Below, piece by piece: positions 8,545 through 17,062 of a stretch of DNA of 64,000 nt. Under the pieces are notes generated by a model, which saw nothing but the letters and a program-made list of their open reading frames with translations, searched no databases and was not told the DNA's origin. Every line of letters begins with the position of its first letter. The first letter of the stretch is position 1. Made by a program: the position numbers and the translations under genes. Source of the stretch: Alloacidobacterium sp035547425 (lineage in GTDB: Bacteria > Acidobacteriota > Terriglobia > Terriglobales > Acidobacteriaceae); the NCBI GenBank assembly GCA_035547425.1, contig DASZUU010000052.1:62001-126000 (forward strand), written 5' to 3'.

Positions 8545-10461
8545 TTAAGGAACAACCGGCAGGCTGATGAAGCTGGCTGTGCCGGGAGTGTGCCAAATGC
8601 GCTGCGTGGCTTTTTGATAATCAGAAGGCTTTGCGTCGAAGATATTCGGCACAAAAGTCTGCGGGTTGCGATCGTATAGAGGGAAGAGACTGGACTGTAC
8701 CTGCACCATGATGCGGTGTCCCGGCTGGAAGACGTGGTTCACGGTTGGGATGCCGAATTGATAGAGCAGCGGCTTATTGGGCGTGATCGCTTCCGGATGC
8801 TCGAAGCTGGTGCGATACCGGCCGCGGAAGATATCGAGCGAGATCGGCAGCTCATATCCGCCCATTTCCGGCTGCGAAGGCACCGTGCCGGGATAGACGT
8901 CGATTAGCTTGACGACCCAATCGCTATCGGTGCCGCTGGTTGAGGCGTATAGATTCACCTGCGGCGCCCCGCTTAGCCGGAGCGGCTTTGTGAGAGGCTC
9001 GCTGACATATGTGAGCACATCGGGGCGTCCATCGACAAAGCGCTGATCTTTTACCAGCCATGTCTTCCAGGCATCGCCATCGCCGGCAAACACAGGGCGC
9101 GGGCGATAGGGAACCGGCTTCGATGGATCGGAGACGTATTCGTCGTATTTGGCTGTGGCATCGGCTGGTTTCTGGAAAGAGAGCCCGCCGTTGGCTGTGA
9201 GATAGAGCGGCTGCGATTTGTCGGGGCAATTTGCATCGCAGCTCAGCGGCCACGACTTGAAGCGATCCCAGTGGTTCTCGCCGGTGTTGTAGATGAAGAC
9301 AGGAGGCGTATCCGCCTTCGGCGCGCCGTCAAGCAGATATTGATTGAAAAAGGGAAGCAGCACATCGCGGCGGAACTGCAGCGTCGTGTCGCCGTCCCAG
9401 AGCAGCGGACCCAGTGAAAAGCCGTCATAGTTGACCTGGCTGTGCCGCCAGGGACCCATGACGAGATAGTTCATATTGTTGTTCTTATCTTTTGGCTCGA
9501 CCGCTTCATAGCTGTGGATCGCGCCCCACATGTCTTCCTGGTCCCATAAGCCCTGCAGCCACATGGTGGGAACCTTCAAGGGAACAGCGGCGACAGCTTT
9601 ATCCAGTGCTTGCCCCTGCCAGAAGGCGTCGTAAGCTGGATGCTCTTCGACTTTCTTCCAGAAGGGCAACTGGTCGAGGCCGCCGTAGCGGGCGAAGTCG
9701 CCTGCCGAGCCTTTCTCCAGGAAGTTGGTGTAATCATCGCGGCCATCGCGTGGAATGGAAGCGCCATGCCCACGTGCCGTAGTCTGGCCGGAGAAGTAAT
9801 CGAGATTGGGTTGGCGAAATGCTCCATAATGAAACCAATCGTCGCCCATCCAGCCGTCAACCATCGGGCTTTCCGGAGCAGCTACTTTTAACGCCGGGTG
9901 CGGATTCAGAAGCGCCATAACAACGGTGAAGCCTTCATACGAGGAACCGAGCATGCCTACCTTGCCATTCGATTCCGGCACATTTTTCACCAGCCAATCA
10001 ATCGTGTCATAGGCGTCGGTTGTGTCATTTTGGCCATTGGGATTAAGTGGCCCGGTCGGAGGCGGGGTCATGACGTAATCGCCCTCGGAGCCGTATTTGC
10101 CGCGCACATCCTGAAAGACGCGGATATAGCCGGCTTTTACGAAGACATCATCGCCCTGGGGCAGCTCATCGAGCATGTGAGGCGATTCAGAGCGCGCTGC
10201 TCTGCCGGCGGCATTGTAGGGTGTGCGCGTAAGCAGAATGGGCGCATGCTTTGCGTTTTTCGGAATCACGATCACGGTGTAAAGTTTCACGCCGTCGCGC
10301 ATTGGGACCATTTCCACGCGCTTCACGTAGTCGTAATCATTTTTAGGTGGGGTGAATTTTGCCGGGATATCCGGTGTCATGGGATTGATCTGCGCAGGAC
10401 ACAGCATCGGTGAAAGCGCAAGAACAAGAGCTGCAGCAACCGAACGACAGGAGTAATTCAT
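8545..10461 (-). CDS. Secreted CocE/NonD (X-Pro peptidase S15-type) hydrolase
   Basis: This is a 638-residue serine hydrolase of the alpha-amino-acid-ester hydrolase/cocaine esterase group. A signal peptide (residues 1-22, ending near LCPAQ) points to export. The domain starts with the VPMRDGVKLYT strand; the nucleophile lies in MLGSSYEGF (GxSYxG), and an acid/His region follows around PRPVFAGDGDA. The C-terminal jelly-roll domain has VYPG and HRIMVQVQSSLFPLYDRNP. I chose the ATG at 10461 because AAGGAAT lies about nine bases upstream and it is followed directly by the signal peptide. The earlier in-frame ATG at 10602 adds 47 unlikely residues. Typical substrates are acyl-amino-acid esters, beta-lactam precursors or peptides; which one applies here is unknown. 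Confidence 0.87.
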   Translation of the reverse strand: MNYSCRSVAAALVLALSPMLCPAQINPMTPDIPAKFTPPKNDYDYVKRVEMVPMRDGVKLYTVIVIPKNAKHAPILLTRTPYNAAGRAARSESPHMLDELPQGDDVFVKAGYIRVFQDVRGKYGSEGDYVMTPPPTGPLNPNGQNDTTDAYDTIDWLVKNVPESNGKVGMLGSSYEGFTVVMALLNPHPALKVAAPESPMVDGWMGDDWFHYGAFRQPNLDYFSGQTTARGHGASIPRDGRDDYTNFLEKGSAGDFARYGGLDQLPFWKKVEEHPAYDAFWQGQALDKAVAAVPLKVPTMWLQGLWDQEDMWGAIHSYEAVEPKDKNNNMNYLVMGPWRHSQVNYDGFSLGPLLWDGDTTLQFRRDVLLPFFNQYLLDGAPKADTPPVFIYNTGENHWDRFKSWPLSCDANCPDKSQPLYLTANGGLSFQKPADATAKYDEYVSDPSKPVPYRPRPVFAGDGDAWKTWLVKDQRFVDGRPDVLTYVSEPLTKPLRLSGAPQVNLYASTSGTDSDWVVKLIDVYPGTVPSQPEMGGYELPISLDIFRGRYRTSFEHPEAITPNKPLLYQFGIPTVNHVFQPGHRIMVQVQSSLFPLYDRNPQTFVPNIFDAKPSDYQKATQRIWHTPGTASFISLPVVP

Positions 10462-10759
10462 GCAGGCATTCCTTATCTTGACGGCGCAGTAGAAAGGTCT
10501 GCGTCGCAGAAATTGCTGAATTGAGGTTCTATTGTGGTGCAGTATATCAATCCCGTGAATTTCGCTTTTCCGGGAGCATTTCTTCTTGACATGGAAATAC
10601 AACGCGCTTATGGTGCGTGAGGCTGTAGGGCCCGTTTAGCCGGTGCGCTGAATATCCTGTAACGCTCCCATGTACTTCACCACAATTTCACAGGCATTTC
10701 CGGCGCTGTTATCAGAGGCAGGCTACGATTTGCAGCTGATGTTTTTGGGGGTGATGAGA

Positions 10760-11857
10760 ATGAAGCGAATTATTTTTTGCGCAGATGGCACATGGGACAA
10801 CAAGTCGACTAACACGAATGTTTGCAAGTTCTTCAGCGCTTTGCAAACGTCTGCCGATCAGATTCCTTTTTATGACAGCGGCGTCGGCGCAGACGGAAAT
10901 CCGCTTGAGAAAATCGTAGGCGGCGCTTTCGGCACAGGCCTTTTTCAAAAGATAAAGAACGGCTATACACGAATTGCTCATGTCTACGAAAAAGGCGATG
11001 AGATTTATCTTTTTGGCTTCAGCCGGGGCGCGTATACGGCGCGTAGTCTCGGCGGCATGATCGCTATCTGCGGATTGCCGACCGGATCTTTTAGTGACGA
11101 CCTTGTAGACACTGCTTTTGACGCCTACCGACAGAAGGACAAGCGCGCTGCGTTGCTGCAGAAGCTTTCAGGCAGCGGTATGTTTCAGCCTGATATCAAC
11201 ATGATTGGCGTGTGGGACACGGTTGGCTCCCTGGGAATTCCGGCGGTCTTCGGCGGAGTGAGTCCTTTGCTCTATGGATTTCTCGATACCGCTCTCCATC
11301 CCAATGTCAAACATGCGTATCAGGCTCTAGCCATCGACGAGCGGCGTAGCGAATTTCCGCCGACACTTTGGACATCGCAGCCTGTGGAGGGGCAGACGAT
11401 CGAGCAGGTGTGGTTCTGCGGCGTACATAGTGACGTGGGCGGTGGGGAGCCTGTGAAGGGGAACGGGCCTACTACTGCGCTTTCCGATATCACGTTGAGC
11501 TGGATGATGAAAAAGGCACAGTCGCTCGGGGTCGTCTTCGATCCTGAAGCCTTGAAGCTGTATTCTTATCCCCTCGACAGCAAGTATGCGCTCGATCAGC
11601 TCCATGATTCGTGGAATCCGCTTTGGGGATTTCCGCGCAGAAGAACCGTGCAGCCGAACTCCGTGTTGTCGAACAGTGTGCTTATTCGCTGCCGTAGCCA
11701 CGATGGCTATCATCCTGGAAATCTGACACTGGAAAATGGATTGCCATCTTCTGCATATCAAATTATGGAAGTAGTGGCTGCCGCGATAGAAGAAGCATTG
11801 CACGTACAGAAAGCAGAAGCACAAGTAACGAGTAGTGGTGCGGGCGGAGGGAATTGA
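10760..11857 (+). CDS. DUF2235 alpha/beta-hydrolase-like protein
   Basis: This is a 365-residue protein with the DUF2235 signature. It opens with KRIIFCADGTWDN and has GVGADGNPLEKIVGG, the nucleophile elbow LFGFSRGAYTARSLGG, and a later WFCGVHSDVGGGE. The family includes phospholipase-type T6SS effectors (Tle1) as well as many orphan proteins; no T6SS gene is nearby. I chose the ATG at 10760 since the family begins with this strand; the upstream ATG at 10670 would add 30 poorly conserved residues. The last seven codons lie on top of the 3' end of the opposite-strand tRNA-Leu gene, so the C-terminal tail SGAGGGN is read from tRNA antisense sequence. Confidence 0.85.
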   Translation: MKRIIFCADGTWDNKSTNTNVCKFFSALQTSADQIPFYDSGVGADGNPLEKIVGGAFGTGLFQKIKNGYTRIAHVYEKGDEIYLFGFSRGAYTARSLGGMIAICGLPTGSFSDDLVDTAFDAYRQKDKRAALLQKLSGSGMFQPDINMIGVWDTVGSLGIPAVFGGVSPLLYGFLDTALHPNVKHAYQALAIDERRSEFPPTLWTSQPVEGQTIEQVWFCGVHSDVGGGEPVKGNGPTTALSDITLSWMMKKAQSLGVVFDPEALKLYSYPLDSKYALDQLHDSWNPLWGFPRRRTVQPNSVLSNSVLIRCRSHDGYHPGNLTLENGLPSSAYQIMEVVAAAIEEALHVQKAEAQVTSSGAGGGN

Positions 11858-12130
11858 ACCCTCACGGCCTTGCGGCCTGCGGATTTTCATACCACTTCGA
11901 CTTTCGCCGCCCCGCGCAGGGTTCGTGGTCTGGACTATACCTTCACCATTCTCTTGTGGAGGATCAGGTGCTGCCCGTCTAGTCTCTACACCTTCCTGAA
12001 GTGATCAGGCTTGGCTCGGGATTGCCATTACAGGGTTCCCCGACTTTGAGCAGTTCTACTCTGCCGGTTTCCCGGCAGGCACTCAAGTTCCTGCTTAAGT
12101 CCGCTGCGTCTGCCATTTCGCCACGCCCGC
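11836..12130 (-). tRNA. tRNA-Leu(UAA) interrupted by a group I intron
   Basis: Read on the minus strand, the 5' exon is 12130-12097 and the 3' exon is 11887-11836. Joined, they give an 86-nt class II tRNA. The acceptor stem is GCGGGCG/CGCCCGC, the discriminator is A, and CCA is encoded. The anticodon stem GCGGA/UCCGC closes loop CUUAAAA with anticodon UAA. A long variable arm (AGGCCGCAAGGCCGUG) and a T arm GAGGG-UUCAAUU-CCCUC are present. The two exons are separated exactly between U34 and A35, the classic site of the tRNA-Leu(UAA) group I intron. The 3' end overlaps the DUF2235 stop region by 22 bases. Confidence 0.95.
11888..12096 (-). ncRNA. Group I intron (IC3-like) in tRNA-Leu(UAA)
   Basis: This 209-nt intron has no ORF. 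The 5' exon ends in U and the intron ends in G (GGUAUG), as group I splicing requires. Core elements match the cyanobacterial tRNA-Leu intron: a P/Q-type GGCAAUCCCGAGCCAAGC, an R-type GGAAGGUGUAGAGACUAGAC and an S-type AUAGUCCAGACC. A GCCUGCCGG-GAAA-CCGGCAG hairpin resembles P2, and GGCGGCGAAAGUCG resembles a terminal P9 GNRA hairpin. Placement of the individual helices is approximate. It is probably a ribozyme that must be removed for the tRNA to function. Confidence 0.92.
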
Positions 12131-12161
12131 GTGAAACTGGCTGACAGACTTCCATCATAAA

Positions 12162-12202
12162 ACAAGCATGGATGCGCCACAAATAGGCGTGTCCATGCTT
12201 GT
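12162..12202 (-). terminator. Terminator after the small 70-residue gene
   Basis: A long inverted repeat (ACAAGCATGGA...TCCATGCTTGT, with inner GCGCC/GGCGT pairing) lies between the small minus-strand gene and the tRNA-Leu. On the minus strand it is followed by TTTTA, fitting termination of transcripts arriving from the right. Confidence 0.75.
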
Positions 12203-12226
12203 CTCTACTGAAGATTTGAAATGCGA

Positions 12227-12439
12227 TTATTCGTGCTGGCCGCTGTGTTCGGGGACGCGGCCCGGCTCCGGGAAGTCGGTGTCGTTATCCGCATCCTTGT
12301 CTTTGATCAATGAATCAGCACCGCGATGCGGCAGTTGACCGGAGAGGCTGGTGTGCTGATCGGGACGGTGTTGTGTGTCGGCAGGAGACTGGCTTTCTAC
12401 CGCGCCTTTATGCGAATCGCTGTCGTGATGTGTAGGCAT
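12227..12439 (-). CDS. Small charged protein of unknown function
   Basis: This 70-residue, very hydrophilic protein is rich in Asp, His, Ser and Pro (MPTHHDSDSHKGAVESQ...) and has no signal peptide, membrane segment or recognisable domain. It is supported by an AAGAGGA ribosome site four to five bases before the ATG and by the terminator just after it. It follows cpoB on the same strand by 50 bases, so it may be the distal gene of the Tol-Pal transcript. It is probably intrinsically disordered. No function is proposed. Confidence 0.6.
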   Translation of the reverse strand: MPTHHDSDSHKGAVESQSPADTQHRPDQHTSLSGQLPHRGADSLIKDKDADNDTDFPEPGRVPEHSGQHE

Positions 12440-12489
12440 AAGTCCTCTTCGATGGCTGTCGCATGCGATTGCGTTGCCAGCTCTAATGG

Positions 12490-13413
12490 CTAACGGTTGC
12501 TGTATGCGGAAGGCTTGGGAGCTGTAATGCGCACACCCATTCCATTCAGACGACTGCGTGCCTGAGCGGCTTCCGGCGTCTGCGGATAACGCTGGATAAG
12601 GCTCCGCAGATCGCGGATTCCCGCGTCACGCTGATTCATCGCCAATTCTGCTTCGCCCTTGTGCAGTTGAGCAGCTGGAGCCTTTGGGTTCCCGGCAAAC
12701 TGTTCCAGCACGGCGTCGTAATTCTGGATGGCGGTCTTGTAGTCGCCCTGACGGTATGCGATTTCTCCAAGATAGAACTGCGCATTTCCTGCGAGGTTGT
12801 CCTGAGGGTAATACTTCAGCACATCCTGAAATTCACCCGATGCCACGTCATATTTGGCACTGTTCAGATCGCGCAAGCCGCTCTGGTACAGCTGATCGAC
12901 CGGAGGGGCCGGAGGCTGCGCGGGCGCAGCATTCGCATCCGGCTGGCCGCCGCTCATAGGTTGTCCACCGGGCTGAGTCGGAGCACCATTTTGCGGAGCA
13001 CCACCGGCCGGCTGCGCGTTTACATTTTGCAACTGTGCCTGAATATCCTGCAGCGTTTTATCCAGCCGGGCAATGCGCGACTTCAATTCGTCGATGGAGT
13101 CATTCATGCTCTGCATCTGGCCTGAAAGCTGCTCGACCTTATTGCCGCCCTCGCCCTGCGCTTTGACTTGCTGTTGCAGCACATCCATGGACTGCGACAT
13201 GCGGTTGACGTTGTCCGCGGTCTGCTCGACAAGGTGCTGCAGCACACCCATGCGCTCGTCATTGGACTGTTGCAGATGTTGCAGCATGTCCTGCAGGGTT
13301 TGAACCTGGGTTTGAAGCTGAACCATTTCTTTGGAAACGGCATGCGCTTTAGGAGCAGGGCAGAGAAGCGCAAGTGCAGCAACTACGGTAATTGGAACTA
13401 AATTCTTTCGCAT
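12490..13413 (-). CDS. cpoB: Tol-Pal system coordinator CpoB/YbgF-like
   Basis: This is a 307-residue periplasmic protein. Residues 1-25 form a signal peptide ending AHA. Residues of about 30-130 are a Gln/Met-rich coiled coil that would trimerise. A Pro/Gly/Gln-rich linker (about 135-170) leads to a C-terminal TPR domain with repeats starting QLYQSGLRDLNSAKYDVA, AQFYLGEIAYRQGDYKTA and AQLHKGEAELAMN. This matches CpoB (YbgF), which binds TolA and links outer-membrane constriction with septal peptidoglycan synthesis. It is the last recognised gene of the tol-pal operon, 98 bases after pal. The N-terminal coiled coil is longer than in enterobacterial CpoB. Confidence 0.88.
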   Translation of the reverse strand: MRKNLVPITVVAALALLCPAPKAHAVSKEMVQLQTQVQTLQDMLQHLQQSNDERMGVLQHLVEQTADNVNRMSQSMDVLQQQVKAQGEGGNKVEQLSGQMQSMNDSIDELKSRIARLDKTLQDIQAQLQNVNAQPAGGAPQNGAPTQPGGQPMSGGQPDANAAPAQPPAPPVDQLYQSGLRDLNSAKYDVASGEFQDVLKYYPQDNLAGNAQFYLGEIAYRQGDYKTAIQNYDAVLEQFAGNPKAPAAQLHKGEAELAMNQRDAGIRDLRSLIQRYPQTPEAAQARSRLNGMGVRITAPKPSAYSNR

Positions 13414-13511
13414 AGAAAATCCCCGGCTGTTGGCAAGGTCTTCCTTGAGTGTAGATCAAAAGCAAACGGCAGCACTGCCTGATGCAATGCTGCCGTCCAT
13501 TTTAGAAGGAA

Positions 13512-14252
13512 TTAGCGGTCCACGCCGAACTGAGCGCGGCGGTTCTGCTGCCAGCATTGTTCCGAATGGTCGGTGCAGAACTGCTTTTCTTTGCCATAGC
13601 TGACGGTGCGCAGGCGATCGGGGCTGACTCCAGCGTTAACCAGCGCCTGTTTAGCGGCGTTTGCGCGGTTTTCACCCAGGCTCAGGTTGTATTCGGTCGA
13701 GCCGCGCTCGTCGCAGTAGCCGCCAATGACAACCTTGATACCGGGATGCTGATTCAGGAAAGCCGCATCCTTCGAGATGATGGGCTGGGCATCGGGACGA
13801 ATGTCATAGCTGTCATAGTCGTAGAAGACATCCTGGACATTCTGATGGAAGAGCGTGTCGTCCATGTCATTCTCGTTCAGGTTGCTTGCCGGAGCGGCAG
13901 CATTCACCGTCAGGCGCGCGGTCGCATCGGTCGAGCCACCGTCACCGCGAGCGATCAGGTGATAGTTGGTCGATTCGGTCGGCTTCACATTCATGGTTCC
14001 GGCGCTTGCCACCTGGCCTACACCTTCAATGGAAACATCGGTGGCGTTTGTCGTCTTCCACGTAAGCACAGCACTATCACCCGGATTGATCGCCGTGGGG
14101 TTCACGTTGATCTCAGCCGTTGGCGCAGGCGCAGAGACGGTCGGTGGGGGTGGCGGGGGCGGCGCGGGCTTTTTCTTGTGGCATCCGGCGAGTGCAATGA
14201 GCGCTGCCAGGCTGATGACAGAAGCGATGTACTTGCGTTGAAGGTGTTGCAC
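13512..14252 (-). CDS. pal: Peptidoglycan-associated lipoprotein Pal
   Basis: This is an outer-membrane lipoprotein of 246 residues. The lipobox LIALAGC places the lipidated Cys near residue 24. A Pro-rich tether follows, then an Ig-like segment (about 45-115, INPGDSAVLTWKTTNATDVSI) that ordinary Pal proteins lack. The C-terminal OmpA-like domain (about 140-246) has VFYDYDSYDIRPDA, the peptidoglycan-binding GGYCDERGSTEYNLSLGENRA and RTVSYGKEKQ. The start is GTG at 14252, with an excellent AAAGGAGGAGATC site directly before it. Its place between tolB and cpoB confirms the identity. The extra Ig-like insert is the one oddity. Confidence 0.93.
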   Translation of the reverse strand: MQHLQRKYIASVISLAALIALAGCHKKKPAPPPPPPPTVSAPAPTAEINVNPTAINPGDSAVLTWKTTNATDVSIEGVGQVASAGTMNVKPTESTNYHLIARGDGGSTDATARLTVNAAAPASNLNENDMDDTLFHQNVQDVFYDYDSYDIRPDAQPIISKDAAFLNQHPGIKVVIGGYCDERGSTEYNLSLGENRANAAKQALVNAGVSPDRLRTVSYGKEKQFCTDHSEQCWQQNRRAQFGVDR

Positions 14253-14360
14253 GATCTCCTCCTTTGGGAGCTTATGGTAATTGCTCTCTAACGAGCGTTA
14301 TTGCTGCCAAGACAGGGTAGACAAGAAAAATTCTTCCTGCCTGCCGATAAAAACTGCAAT

Positions 14361-15719
14361 TTACTTCCAGCTCCAGTTCGGCATCGAATTGGAGCCGCCG
14401 TGAGTCAATGGGTGTTGCTCTGTACCGTCAGACAACATGGTCCAAATCTGCGGAGAGCCACCGTCTTCGCGTTGGAAGACGATGTGCCGCGAATCCGGGG
14501 ACCATGAGGGGAAATCGTTATGTCCAGCATCGTGCGTCAACTGTGTCCAACGCTTGCTGGCGATATCCATGATATAGATATCCTGCCCGCCCGGAGCTCC
14601 AGGGCCGTATTTCCGATTCCATGCAAAGGCAAGATACTGTCCGTTTGGAGACCAGGAAGGTGAGGTAGCATAGCCGCCGTCGGTCATGCGCTGCACGTTC
14701 GCGCCGTCAGAATCCATGATGTAGATCTGGGGCAGGCCGGTTCGACCGCTCACCCATGCGAGCTGCGTATTTGTCTTTGGATTCCAGACCGGAGAAACGT
14801 CCGGGCCGCGGAAAGCTGTTACGCGATGCAAGCCGCCGCCATTGGCGTCGGTGGTGTAGATTTCCGAGTCGCCGTCGTGTGCCGAAGAGAAGGCCAGTTT
14901 ATTCCCATCGCTGGACCATGCCGGCGAGATGGTAGTTCCGCCTGGAGAATTGAAGCCGACCATGCGGTTCAGCAGGAGCGAATACATGTGGATGGACCAC
15001 CCATTTTTGCCCAGGCTTGAAAATGCAACCCGCGAGTTATCCGGCGAAACGCGAGGCGAGAGCGAGATGGTGCCAAGGTGCGTTATGGCATGCGCATTCT
15101 GGCCGTCGTAATCCATCACCCAGATTTCCTTGTTGCCGCCGCGAGCAGAGACGAAATAAATCTTTGTCTCACAGATGCCGGCAATGCCGCCGAGCCGTGT
15201 GATGATTTCGTCGGCGAAGCGGTGCGCAATGGCGCGCGCATTGTCTACGCTGGCATTATCGCTGTACTGCTTGCCCAGAATCTGTGGCGACTGCTGATTT
15301 TTGGCATCGAAAAGGTATCCATACACGGTGACTTTGCCATCGGCAACACCAATGGCGCCGAAGGCCACCATGTCGGCATTGGATGGAGCCTGCGCCCATT
15401 GCGCCAGTTGAATTTCCTGCGGTGAACCAGGCATCAGTGGCGGGGCCATGCTTTTGGAAACCATGTCAAAGATGCCCGCATTCGAGAGATCGTTGAAAAA
15501 CGTCGTATCGAAGGCTGTCTTCAGCGAGCCGGTCTGTGGATCATTGGATGTGGGTTTGAAATCGGCAGCGGCGAGGCGGATCTTTGCGGCTCCGAGATTG
15601 GTGCCGGTGCGCACCCAATCCTGCGCGCCAGCATGCAGGGAACCGCCAAAAAACAGAGTTGCCGCAAACAAAAGGAAATAACGTGATGCCAGAATTGTTT
15701 GCTTCTTACTTATATTCAT
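14361..15719 (-). CDS. tolB: Tol-Pal translocation protein TolB
   Basis: This is a 452-residue periplasmic protein with a signal peptide (about 1-32). The N-terminal TolB domain has IRLAAADFKP and FFNDLSNAGIFDM, and a six-bladed WD40-like beta-propeller begins around residue 200. Propeller repeats are plain: IWVMDYDGQN, IYTTDANGGG, IYIMDSDGAN, IYIMDIASKR and IWTMLSDGTE, each followed by a PSWSPDG-like strand. TolB binds Pal and passes force from TolA to the outer membrane. The gene sits between the TolA-like gene and pal in the usual order. Confidence 0.95.
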   Translation of the reverse strand: MNISKKQTILASRYFLLFAATLFFGGSLHAGAQDWVRTGTNLGAAKIRLAAADFKPTSNDPQTGSLKTAFDTTFFNDLSNAGIFDMVSKSMAPPLMPGSPQEIQLAQWAQAPSNADMVAFGAIGVADGKVTVYGYLFDAKNQQSPQILGKQYSDNASVDNARAIAHRFADEIITRLGGIAGICETKIYFVSARGGNKEIWVMDYDGQNAHAITHLGTISLSPRVSPDNSRVAFSSLGKNGWSIHMYSLLLNRMVGFNSPGGTTISPAWSSDGNKLAFSSAHDGDSEIYTTDANGGGLHRVTAFRGPDVSPVWNPKTNTQLAWVSGRTGLPQIYIMDSDGANVQRMTDGGYATSPSWSPNGQYLAFAWNRKYGPGAPGGQDIYIMDIASKRWTQLTHDAGHNDFPSWSPDSRHIVFQREDGGSPQIWTMLSDGTEQHPLTHGGSNSMPNWSWK

Positions 15720-15773
15720 TCTTCCGTCCCGCAGAAAAATTCGCGAAAACTGGATTTTGCCGGTAAGAAAAAT

Positions 15774-16628
15774 TCATCGACCCGGCTCTTCACAATAGTA
15801 CGACACTGAGAGAGAACTGCCGTTGTATCCCGCAGGCAACGGACCATAGGTGTCAACCCGTTGCACAGCTCTTAGACAGGATGTATCGAGGCTGGGTGAG
15901 CCGCTCGATTGTGCTATGCGTACCTGGCTGGGAGAGCCGTCACGCGAAATCACGAACGAGAGGTACACTTTTGCTCCTGCCGGCGTGCTGGGCGATACTT
16001 CCTGCACAAGCCAGTTTTGCGCGGTTTTTCTGCGAATCAACTCTACGTACCAGGGGAATCGAGAACCAAAGTCTCCCCCATTGACTGCGACGGGATTATT
16101 TCCGTTTGGGTTGCTTGCCGTCGAGCGTGGAATATTTGTTTGCGCCGCTTCTCCGTAATTGGCGCGGTTCTTCTGGTTAGGAACCGGCTGCGCGTGCCGA
16201 GTAGAAGTCGGTGTAACCACTTTCTTCTGTTCCGGCTTTACCGGGGCCTCCGCTTTTTGCGGAGCCTGCTTTACCTTGGGTGGAATTTTTTGTTTTTCCG
16301 GGATGGGAATTGCATCCGGCGGCGGCGTTTGCACCGTCTTTTCCGGGGCAGGCGGAGCAGGAGCCGGACTGGGCGTCTGCGTAGCCAGCACGTTTTCTGT
16401 TGGCTTGTTTTCGCTGGGCAAGGGAATGGTTGGGGCCGAGCTTACCAGTGTTGCCTGAATGGCTCCCTGTGCCGACTCGTTGTTGCCCCAGATGCCGCCA
16501 TGAAAGCGTCCGACAAAAAAGACATACAGCGCAATGGCGGCTACGATGCCGGCGTGCAGCATGAATGAGCCGATTGTGGAGGCGCGCAGGCTCTCCGGCT
16601 GTATTTCGATTTTCGAGCTTATCCTCAT
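15774..16628 (-). CDS. TolA/TonB-like energy transducer
   Basis: This is a 284-residue inner-membrane protein with one membrane segment (about 18-40), a long Pro/Lys/Glu/Ala-rich periplasmic linker (about 55-165), and a C-terminal TonB/TolA-type domain. In that domain WYVELIRRKTAQNWL and VYLSFVISRDGSPSQVRIAQSSG match the TonB C-terminal fold. Its operon position after exbD/tolR and before tolB makes a TolA role likely, although by sequence the C-terminus is TonB-like. It ends with SVSYYCEEPGR. Eight bases separate it from the upstream exbD/tolR gene, indicating translational linkage. Confidence 0.88.
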   Translation of the reverse strand: MRISSKIEIQPESLRASTIGSFMLHAGIVAAIALYVFFVGRFHGGIWGNNESAQGAIQATLVSSAPTIPLPSENKPTENVLATQTPSPAPAPPAPEKTVQTPPPDAIPIPEKQKIPPKVKQAPQKAEAPVKPEQKKVVTPTSTRHAQPVPNQKNRANYGEAAQTNIPRSTASNPNGNNPVAVNGGDFGSRFPWYVELIRRKTAQNWLVQEVSPSTPAGAKVYLSFVISRDGSPSQVRIAQSSGSPSLDTSCLRAVQRVDTYGPLPAGYNGSSLSVSYYCEEPGR

Positions 16629-16636
16629 CGAACGCC

Positions 16637-17062
16637 TTACTTCGCCGGTCCGTTATTAAGCGGTTGCGTCACAATGCTGATATTTGTAATGCCGGACTGC
16701 TTCACGGCATCCATTACAGAAGCAAATGCGCCAAAGGGCACGCGCTCATCGGCCCGCAGGTAAATAATGCGGTGAGCGGGGTCGCTGTTTGGCTGCTGCA
16801 GGCGCGAGGGCAGATCAGCAAGATTAATCGGCTGATCTCCGAGGAAGACGCGCTGGTCTTTATCGATGGTCAGCACCGTGCGCTGTTCCGTAATTTCCTT
16901 CACCGTCTTGGTTTTCGGCACGGCGACATCGATGCCCGACTGCAGCACCGGGGCCGTGAGCATGAAGATCACCAGCAGCACCAGCACTACGTCCACCAGC
17001 GGAGTGATATTGATCTCCGCCAGCGAAGTCTGGGTATGCCCGCTTCTACTTGTGAAGGCCAC
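16637..17062 (-). CDS. tolR: ExbD/TolR biopolymer transport protein
   Basis: This is a 141-residue inner-membrane protein. The short cytosolic start leads into the ITPLVDVVLVLLVIFMLTAP membrane helix (about 20-42), which carries the Asp that conducts protons with TolQ. A periplasmic domain follows with IDKDQRVFLG, IIYLRADERVPFG and VMDAVKQSGI. The length and helix match ExbD/TolR. The start codon overlaps the end of the upstream tolQ gene by 17 bases, and the next gene starts eight bases after it. tolR is preferred over exbD because of the tolB-pal-cpoB neighbours. Confidence 0.92.
   Translation of the reverse strand: MAFTSRSGHTQTSLAEINITPLVDVVLVLLVIFMLTAPVLQSGIDVAVPKTKTVKEITEQRTVLTIDKDQRVFLGDQPINLADLPSRLQQPNSDPAHRIIYLRADERVPFGAFASVMDAVKQSGITNISIVTQPLNNGPAK

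Noticed and set aside
11979..12182. 67-residue minus-strand reading frame
   Set aside because: It overlaps the intron and 5' exon of tRNA-Leu and contains the usual GEMADAAD tRNA translation artefact.
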